From Omphiscola glabra (taxonomy: Eukaryota; Mollusca; Gastropoda; Lymnaeidae), in the NCBI GenBank assembly GCA_964017045.1, contig OZ024802.1, positions 26,848,293-26,912,292 on the forward strand: a stretch of 64,000 bases of DNA. Reading direction: 5' to 3'. Position 1 is the first letter of the stretch; every line of letters begins with the position of its first letter. The notes under the pieces were generated by a model, which did not search any database, was not told the origin of the DNA, and saw only the letters and a program-made list of their open reading frames with translations. Both the position numbers and the translations under genes were made by a program. Below, piece by piece: positions 55,901 through 64,000 of the stretch.

Positions 55901-57570
55901 TGTAATAATTGGAAAAGCTTTTCGGGCGTGGGAAAAACATCTAACTAAAGTTTTATCGCATTCAGAAGAATGGTATAGGAGCGCATACCGAAATTATGTT
56001 GTACAAAGCTCATATTAGAAAAAAAAGAATTTGGGGCCAACAGCTGAAAACGGAATATTTTAAAAGTATTGTAATTACTCATTAACATGCGCGACTTTAT
56101 GAACAACCTTTCAAAAAAGTTTTGTTGCAATCACATGAATGGTGTAGGAGCGCATACGGTTTGAAATTATATTTATATAGCTCCTATAAGAAAAAACGAA
56201 CATGGGGCCCCTGGCTCAAAACGGAATATTATAAAATGGTTCTAATAATTTAGAAACCTTTGCGGGCATGATCGCAACATCTCGTCAAAGTTTTAGCGTA
56301 TTCGAATAAATGGTGTAGGAGCGCAGACGAAACCTATAGTTTACAAAGCTCATATAAGAAAAAAAATGATTTTGGGGCCAACGGCCAAAACAAAATATTT
56401 TAAAAGTTTATAATGACTCTGTAAAATGCGCAAGCTTATGGAATACAACTCTCCAATGTTTTGTCGCAATCGCATGAATGGTGTAGGAGCGCATTCGGTT
56501 TGAAACTATATTTATATAGCTCATATAAGAAAAAACGAACATGGGGCACCTGGCTCAAAACGTAATATTTTAAAACGGTTGTAATCATTTATTAACCTTT
56601 GTGGGCATGCTCGCAACATCTCGTCAAAGTTTTAGCGTATTCGAATAAATGGTGTAGGAGCGCAGACGAAATCTATTGTTTACAAAGCTCATATTAGAAA
56701 AACAAACGATTTTTGGGCCAACGGCCAAAACGAAATATTTTAAAAGTGTTATAATGACTCAGTAAAATGCGCGAGCTTATGGAATACAACTCTCCAATGT
56801 TTTGTCGCAATCGCATGAATGGTGTAGGAGCGCATTCGGTTTGAAACTATATTTATATAGCGCATATAAGAAAAAACGAACATGGGGCCCCTGGCTCAAA
56901 ACGTAATATTTTAAAACGGTTGTAATAATTTAGAAACCTTTGTGGGCATGCTCGCAACATCTCGTCAAAGTTTTAGCGTATTCAAATAAATGGTGTAGGT
57001 GCGCAGACGAAATCTATTGTTTACAAAGCTCATATTAGAAAAACAAACGATTTTGGGGCCAACGGCCAAAACGAAATATTTTAAAAGTGTTATAATGACC
57101 CAGTAAAATGCGCGAGCTTGTAGAATACAACTCTCTAATGTTTTGTTGCAATCGCATGAATGGTGTAGGAGCGCATACGGTTTGAAACTATATTTATATA
57201 GCTCATATAAGAAAAAACGAACACGGGGCCCCTGGCTCAAAACGGAATATTTTAAAACGTTTATAATTATTTCCAAACCTTTGTGGGCGTGCGTGTAACA
57301 TTTTACCCAAGATTTAGCGCATTCAGACGAATGGCGTAGGAGCGCAGACGGAAATATTGTTTTACAAAGCTCGTATAAGAAAAAAAACGAATGAAGGGCC
57401 AACGGCCGAAAACGAAATAATTGAAAAGTTTTTTAATGTCGCAGTTAAATGCCCAGGTTGGTGGCCAACAACTCACCAAAGTTTTGTTGCAATCGCATGA
57501 ATGGTGTTGGAGCGCATACGAGACAAACATACATACATACATACATTCATTTTTATATATATATATAGAT
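52955..57570 (-). mobile_element. Helitron-like non-autonomous element, long copy with satellite-like core
   Basis: Opposite orientation to 42287-42935. Its 3' end reads, on the minus strand, a hairpin GGCATTGCAACGCATGCC, GGGTACTCG, CTAG, then T. Its 5' end near 57550-57570 is a TA run after CATACATACATTCATTTTTA. The core shares CCCCGGCCC and TATATAGCTCATATAAG with the short copy. At 4.6 kb it is seven times longer, owing to added repeat units and a 1.3 kb AT-rich interior (53640-54900) that I could not classify. Confidence 0.6.
55100..57535. repeat. ~170-bp tandem repeats arranged as ~340-bp dimers
   Basis: The word GCTCATATAAG recurs at about 55312, 55497, 55668, 55840, 56008, 56178, 56347, 56518, 56687, 56859, 57027, 57198 and 57368, a period of 168-172 bp after the first step. 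Alternate monomers carry GGGGCCCCTGGCTCAAAACG or GGGGCCAACGGCCAAAACGA and differ at several other sites. This makes a dimeric higher-order repeat like a satellite DNA. Each monomer ends AATGGTGTAGGAGCGCA-ACG. Confidence 0.92.
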
Positions 57571-57969
57571 AATACTGGCAGGATTCGTTTTCAGGATTGA
57601 AATAAATATTGTAACTTTAAAACATGAAGGGCGTTAGTAGCTTGATGATTCGTGCTGGTTTTATGTGTATGAGAAGTTTATTTGACGTATGCGTTTCTTT
57701 GTTTTAATTCAGTATCCATACAGAGGCTCTGGCATAAATTATGAAATGACCACTTAAAACTGTGTTCAAATTTTTAAAAATGAAATAAAAACAAAGATAT
57801 TGAAAAAAAGGCAAGTTTTTTTAGTGTTTTATTTTGTTGTCTATTGTTTTTAAATAGTTTCTTTAAATTTCGAGTCTATTTTCTATTGATATTCGCACTT
57901 GAATAGATTGAGTACTATTTTTGTAACATCAGGATAATAAGGGAGAGAGGCTGCAGTCAGGTTAGCAAA

Positions 57970-58070
57970 ATAGGAAATGAGTGAAACAAAGTAAGGTTAA
58001 ACCTGAAAAAAAAGGAACGCAACAAAACAACGAACGTGTCGGCAGGAAGCCTTCGCCAGCGAACAAGCAA
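57970..58070 (+). mobile_element. Degraded half copy of the fold-back element
   Basis: GGAAATGAGTGAAACAAAGT, AACGAACGTGTCGGCAGGA and AGCCTTCGCCAGCGAACAAG follow one arm. The region 58071-60140 shows T/G-rich runs at 58485-58555 and no gene. Confidence 0.45.
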
Positions 58071-60149
58071 CAGACAAAACACATTTTTTTAAATTAAAAA
58101 AATATATATATAATATAGAACTTAGCTGAGAAGTAGTGTCCGAGAGGACAGCAAAAGAATTGTAACATTACTTGTTTTAAAAAAAATATAATAATAATAA
58201 ATAATAAATTTAAGAACCACATTTTTATTTCCTGTTTTAATGTAGGTTTGCAGCGGAAATCTGGCAAGGGCCTGGGTCTGCTGTGAGGGGGAAAAGGGCG
58301 CTTACTGTCTGCAGTGTTGTAACTTCGACAATGACTAAACCCAACCTTCCCCAAACACCCTCCCCCCCCCGACACCCACACACTATTCCAAAAAATATTT
58401 TTGTTTAAATAGTTTAATTAAAATAATACTATCAACAAAATTATAAAGTCATTTTTATTGTGTTTATTTCGTTTTTATATCGGGTTTTTTTTTTGGTTTG
58501 TTTGTTGTGGTTTTTTTTTGTTTGTTTGTTTTTTTTGTTGTTGTTGTTTTTCAAATGAGATGTCATTTTTTTCATGAGAGAAGAAACTGGGATATAAACC
58601 AACAAGCTTTTCTGTTGTTGTTTGTCTAAACCTTTCAAACTGTCAGCCCTCCTTCAATAGTTAAGATATTATAAATTATGTGAAAAGAAATTCCGAAAGA
58701 TCCTTCAAAGATATCTGGGTAGCCGGTCGTCCCACTCCCGCCTCACCTCCGTGTACGCACTGGTCCATTGAAACTCGAACGCTTGCCCATGCGTGCTTAC
58801 GCCACAGATGGGAGGTGGTGGGAGGGGGTTAATGTCGTCACACTGTTGATGTCAACAAGGCGCCCACGGGTGTCTTATTAAAAAAAGTCATGGTTGTCTG
58901 CTCCTTAAGAAAACATCACAGTAATAGGCACTGTCGTAATGAAAGGTGGGAAAATAAGATCAAGGCAAAAAGGATCGTTTTTATTTTATTTTTAAAAATT
59001 TGTTGTTGTAATTATTACAAATTTTTTTTCTGAAACTTTATTAGCACATTTTTTATTACCGTAATGAAACACCAACAGCCGGTGCTTAGTATTGCCAGGG
59101 GAAGATGTCTGAGGCCGAGGCCATACAATTTCATAACAATGTGTTATGTTCTGAAAATTTGACCAGAATCGCTGAATTTAACCAAGTGAGAAGGGGCTCC
59201 AGCAAGTAGAACTTTCTTCTCGAAAATTTGTGAAGATGTCATAACTCTTATCCGAGAAAATCTCATCTCGCCTACAAGATGAAATGCACGCTGCTAAAAT
59301 AATCTAGTTGGTGACAGGTGATTAATTTATAAATGATCAGTTAAGAAACTGGAGCAAAAGATTTAGAGTTTTATTTATTTTTTTTATTATTTTTTGGGCA
59401 GACTGATCCAAGGGCAGATACTGAAGCATTACATAAGAGGAACATAAAGAATTATTGGGTTATAGGACTTGAACCATTTGGATCACTCTATGAGTTTCTT
59501 TAGTGCCAAAACGAAACATGTGCTGTTAATCACCATTCAAAACCCCACCCCCCCTCCCTCCTTAAAAATTCTTCTGTATTCCCCTGAAAGTCTAGGGAGG
59601 GGGGAGGAGGGTTCCCACATCTCAAGTTACTTTTTGAGAACCAGACCGGAAGCTGTTTCCCCACACAAAAAATTTGGAGTGCAGGATTTATTCTAGTCGC
59701 GTCTCTTCCCTGAAGGTCATTGCTCGAATTTTTGCCAAATTATTTTGGATCCATCTCGACCTCAGAACATCAATGGAAAAGTTTAAACAAAATAAACTCT
59801 AGAAATATCACCAACAAGATGTTTTACTTTCGGAAAGGACCTTGACCTTTGTTCGGTACATGTGTGCCCTTGTTTTTCCGACGTTGGCGGCCGCCGACTA
59901 AAAAAATTGTCTTCTTTCTCAGGTGTGAAGCAGTAGTGTCTCGACAGTTAGATCCAATGTGAACCCAGATCCATAAGTGCATTCATAAAAAAAAGCAAAA
60001 AACAGTGGTTCCCAAAGTAACTTCTCCACGTTTGAATCTCGTTTCAAAGTCACCTTTAAAAAAGAGATCGCTTAGTGTGGAAAAACACACATACACACAT
60101 ACTTTCAAGTCTAATTATTTATTTCTTTTAATATTATCCCCATTAAGTC

Positions 60150-60660
60150 CTAACTTATATCTCTTATATACATTACGCTTCTGGTATGACTCGTGGGCTG
60201 CTTCCTAATTTACTGCTTCCATTTCCGGTTCCTTTCTATTCAGCGAATTTGGGATTGAGAGTACACTATAAATAATTCTTTATGTTTGAAAGAAAGAGTG
60301 GTTCAATAATGAGTTCAATAGCGCGCAAAATATAATTCCCGATAACTACGTTAAAAGATATATTTTTTTATATAACGCAACTGCGTTTGGCGCGTAATAT
60401 GTTCTTTTCGGAAAACGAAAACGTCTCAGTGTAAGTATGGTGTAAAAAATATTCAGTTTAAAAGTGGTTGTAACATCAGAATATTTAATATAATTCATGG
60501 GCGTGAAATAAAAAGTGTGCAGTGGCGTATCATGGGGGGGGGGGGGGGGTGTAGCTTGAGTTCATGTTTTGTCAAGCAAATTTAGTAGATGGAAAGTTCA
60601 CGCATTGCTGCCGCCACTGTTTGGCGGGCTGTATCTAGTATATTATATGTATCTAGTGTA
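60150..60660. repeat. Dispersed repeat family A, copy 2
   Basis: Second copy of 22160-22690 in the same orientation, with a G-run (60535-60549) replacing a unique segment. Confidence 0.7.
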
Positions 60661-60959
60661 ATAGGGAACTTGTCCGACGGTCCAAGAAATGCAAAATTTT
60701 GGAGACACTGGCCTATAATACGGAACTTCACCTTGGTCAAGGTCGCCTTAAATATCAAAGATGCTTAAAAACTGTAATTGGTGCGGTGAAAAATTGATCG
60801 AATAGGTTGATTCAGATAAGCAGACATGACACCATCTTCAATGAAGACGAAAGAAAGTCAGTATTTGGCATTAGAACCAAGTCGACCCATTGGTCAAGTT
60901 GTATTAAATAAGTATCATTGTTCAAACTATAAGCCTTAAATCTCATTGGTCACACGCAG

Positions 60960-61423
60960 TCACGGTTTAATATATTTCATTGGCTTAGCTGTTATCCAGC
61001 TGAAATTTCATTGGCTTAGCTGTTATTGTGGTTAAATTTCATTGGCTTAGCTGTTATCCTGGTTAAATTTCATTGGCTTATTTGTTATCCAGTTGAAATT
61101 TCATTGGCTTAGCTGTTATCGTGGTTAAATTTCATTGGCTTAGCTGTTATCGTGGTTAAATTTCATTGGCTTAGCTGTTATCGGGGTTAAATTTCATTGG
61201 CTTATTTGTTATCCAGTTGAAATTTCATTGGCTTAGCTGTTATCGTGGTTAAATTTCATTGGCTTCGCTGTTATCGTGGTTAAATTTCATTGGCTTAGCT
61301 GTTATCGGGGTTAAATTTCATTGGCTTAGCTGTTATCGTGGTTAAATTTCATTGGCTTAGCTGTTATCGTGGTTAAATTTCATTGGCTTAGCTGTTATCG
61401 TGGTTAAATTTCATTGGCTTAGT
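60960..61423. repeat. 33-bp minisatellite, left part (interrupted by a MITE)
   Basis: About 14 units of AAATTTCATTGGCTTAGCTG plus TTATCGTGGTT. TTATCCAGTTG and ATTTG variants recur, giving a patchy higher-order order. It resumes degenerately at 61654-61800. Confidence 0.93.
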
Positions 61424-61653
61424 TAAGGGGTCGGCGAATCACAGCTCGCGAGCCGCATGCGGCTCTTTAGCGCCCTTGGTGCGGCTCGGCCGGTCGGTCA
61501 CAAATCGGACTCGACTCCGAAAAACATGATTATGGACATGATTGTGGACGTGATTATGGACATGTTCTTGAAAAGAACTTTGACTGACTAAAGAATTTTA
61601 ATCATCCAGCTGCTGATTTTCGGCTCTTTTGATTAATGAGTTTGACGACAACT
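61424..61653. mobile_element. hAT-type MITE, 230 bp, inside a minisatellite
   Basis: Starts TAAGGGGTCGGCGAATCAC and ends GAGTTTGACGACAACT, diverged inverted ends. It is flanked by the 8-bp duplication GGCTTAGT (61416-61423 and 61654-61661). Inside is GCTCGCGAGCCGCATGCGGC, the signature of a widespread hAT MITE group. Confidence 0.8.
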
Positions 61654-62217
61654 GGCTTAGTGATTAAATTTCATCGGCTTAGTTGTCATCACGGTTAAAT
61701 TCAATTAGCCTCGTTATAAGAGTTAAACTTGAGTGACCCAGCTTTTATAAAAAAGTTAATTTTCAATTTTGCCTGATTAGAACGGTTAAATTGCATTGGC
61801 TTTTTGGTGATCACATTAAACACCCATGGGATGGGGGGCAGTCATAAAGGTTGAATATCAGAGTCCTTGATGGCTGTAACAGCCAAGATTCACTGATCCA
61901 GAAACGTCAATTCCTACCATAGCGGAGCTTATCATCAACCCTTACAAAAAGTTGTAAAGAGCGATCGAAAAAAACGCTCTCCCCCACCCCACGTCCCCCC
62001 CACCCCGCTCCCGTTGCGGTTTGCTAAAAAAAAAAAATTCAACCCCGACTTAAAGAGTTCAACCGAGAACGCAACTATTGACGTACAGAAAACAGACAAG
62101 CAGAAGAGGAGATGAGGAAACGTCAGACTCGTCTAAGAGTCAGACCAAAAAAAAAAAAATTACAGTGCTTGATCCCGTATTGAGCGGGGTCACAAACACG
62201 CGCTCGCGGACAGACCA

Positions 62218-62292
62218 CAAGGGCGTGTGGCCCGAAAGGGCATATTGCGCGGCTCGCAAGGGCTTATTATGCAGCACGAAAGGGCATATTTT
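62218..62292. repeat. ~23-bp repeat (AAGGGCATATTG-CGC)
   Basis: Three to four units with GCTCGC/GCACGA variants. A second short array, TTTGAACTTTAACCTAGGCG, three units, is at 62358-62425. Confidence 0.75.
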
Positions 62293-62544
62293 GCCCGCGA
62301 CGCTTTTTGGTTGTTATTATCATAGACAATTCAATTATTTATATCTCTCACGGCACCGTTTGAACTTTAACCTAAGCGTAGTTTGAACTTTAACCTAGGC
62401 GTTGTTTGAACTTTAACCTTGGCGCCATTTTAGTCATGGGAAACACTGACTTACTTATTTATTCGCAGTCTTTCTATTAATTGGCGCACTCAATGCGGAC
62501 TTCCGGATCCGTTTTTTTTAAATAAAGCGATCAAGTTGATGAGT

Positions 62545-62630
62545 TGAATTATTATTATTAGTTGTCTTATATAGCGCGGTATCCCAGCCTACGGTTGGGC
62601 TCACCGCGCTGTACATAAAAATATTAGCAA
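62545..62630. repeat. ATT microsatellite with GCGC-hairpin dispersed repeat, copy 2
   Basis: ATTATTATTA, then TATAGCGCGGTATCCCAGCC, TACGGTTGGGCTCACCGCGC and TGTACATA. The inverted GCGCGGT/ACCGCGC pair can form a hairpin. Copy 1 is at 39714. 62631-63430 shows no gene. Confidence 0.65.
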
Positions 62631-63434
62631 AAGAGACATAATCGTGACAATAAAATAAAATACATTTATGCAATAAAGAACATCTGTATAACAACAAAAC
62701 AAAAACAAAGTCATATTCACCCCACCCACTTCAGAACTTTTACTTGTCAAGCCATAGGCGGCAGCCACCAGCATCGTAATACAATACTGGGGTAACTGGT
62801 ATTACACTACTTTGAAAATATATAAATATTTTTTTTTACCGAAGTCTCGAAACAAAGCTAAATGACAAGTTACCTCCACACATGCACGGACTTTGGGTTT
62901 TCTGGGCCGCAATCCACAACTCGGGTGACGTCACAGCATTACGCAGACCCCGTTATCCAAGCATGAAAAATCCCCTGGCGTAGACTCTCGTGAGTTATTT
63001 CCGTGACGAGAATCAGGAATCTCCAATCCAGCTCGTCAGTGACACCTTTCAAAACACGCATCCAGGGAGACGACGGCACATTTCATACGGCCCTTCTCTG
63101 CAGAAGTGACCCATATCCCAGCATTGGTGAAACGGGTAACCAGATTTCCCACTGTGATGAGTTCAGCGGAGCGTGACTTCAAATTATTACGCGATCTGAC
63201 AGAGGAATAAAAACATCACAAGAAGAACTTTCTGAACTCTGACCTACATTTAGTTTTTCTGTTTTGACAGTGCAAATAGTAGACCTGTACCAGGGGCGGA
63301 ACTTTCATCCAAGTTGCCTAAGCTTAGTGAAAAAGGGGAATCCTTTGTGTGTTTAGGGAGTCTTTCACTATGCTAACTCGCAGCCGTTTCTGGGTTTTTC
63401 AAATTAATGTTATTACATTCCTAACGGCAGATCT

Positions 63435-63795
63435 TCCTGCTGAAATCATGGACATATTACTGCACATAATACTGCATATACAAATGCACATTTAATGCAT
63501 ATATAACTGCATATTTACTGCGCATATAATGGTATATTTAACTGCACAGATAACTGCACGTTTAGTGCATATGTACTTGTATATTTTAGTGCACATAACT
63601 GCACATGTAATGCACATATAACTGCACATTTACTGCACATAACAGCACATGTAATGCACACATAACTGCACACACAGCTGCACACCAATGCACACATAAC
63701 TGCACATTTAATGCACATATAACTGCACATTTAATGCACACATAACTGCACATTTTTCTGCACATACAACTGCACATTTAATGCACACATTAACC
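63435..63795. repeat. ~22-24 bp degenerate minisatellite
   Basis: About 16 units around AATGCACATATAACTGCACA. The unit is itself near-palindromic (TGCACATATAACTGCA). Minus-strand Cys-rich frames (CALNVQLCVH type) are artefacts. Confidence 0.88.
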
Positions 63796-63975
63796 AAACT
63801 TTAGTGTTGTATTTTTAACATTTAATCCTTTTTTTATTTTTTTCCATTCCAAAAATGTACTGTGATCAAATTTATAAAATAATAAAAATTTAACGTTAAA
63901 AAATATATTTAAATAGAAAATGTCGTTCAAGACATTAAGTGCAGCGAAATTTCATAGCATAAATACGGTTACTGG

Positions 63976-64000
63976 AAATTTGTTTGAAAGAAATTTCGTC
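63976..64000. mobile_element. Short inverted-repeat element, copy 3, cut by window edge
   Basis: AATTTGTTTGAAAGAAATTT then CGTC matches the left ends of the copies at 137 and 47231. Confidence 0.5.

Overview
This 64 kb window is animal nuclear DNA. It is AT-rich, has consensus GT-AG introns, no operons, and a very high load of tandem repeats and short DNA transposons. The one clear gene and the transposon repertoire (hAT-type MITEs including a SPIN-like copy, Helitron-like elements with tandem cores, fold-back elements, non-LTR tails) suggest a lophotrochozoan, most likely a gastropod mollusc. SPIN elements have been described from a pond snail, which fits, but the species call is inference.

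Gene content is low. On the minus strand, 11968 to 3008, eight coding exons join in consistent phase into an UNC-93 homolog A-like protein of about 907 residues. The first ~445 residues form the 12-helix UNC93/major-facilitator-like domain. The last ~462 residues form a polar, Ser/Arg-rich cytoplasmic tail, 418 of them from one 1.26 kb exon. Every intron carries a repeat: a MITE in intron 1, short-period arrays in introns 2 and 3, a fold-back element in intron 4, a 34-bp array plus a TTAGGG/TTTGGG tract in intron 5, homopolymers in intron 6, and in intron 7 a 38-bp array whose unit is the splice donor itself. A probable terminal exon of an unidentified gene lies at 48007-48174 (minus). Two further exon-like patches, 14751-14846 (plus) and about 37735-37798, are weak.

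The rest is repeat landscape. I count more than 40 separate minisatellite arrays with units of 7-59 bp, roughly one per 1.5 kb. Two arrays are interrupted by hAT-type elements with clean 8-bp target duplications (25646-27140 and 61424-61653). Other mobile DNA includes a SPIN-like MITE (49394-49560), hAT MITEs at 33747-33937, 34702-34880 and 48364-48589, a TA-flanked MITE with internal tandem repeats (21599-21996), fold-back elements (8312-8513, 19513-19797 plus half copies), two oppositely oriented Helitron-like elements (42287-42935 and 52955-57570) with ~167-170 bp internal repeats, and fragments of non-LTR retrotransposons (2540-2625, 43115-43700, 47350-47955).

Most long open frames outside the UNC93 gene run through minisatellites or transposon remnants and are not treated as genes. 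No rRNA, convincing tRNA or CRISPR array was seen.
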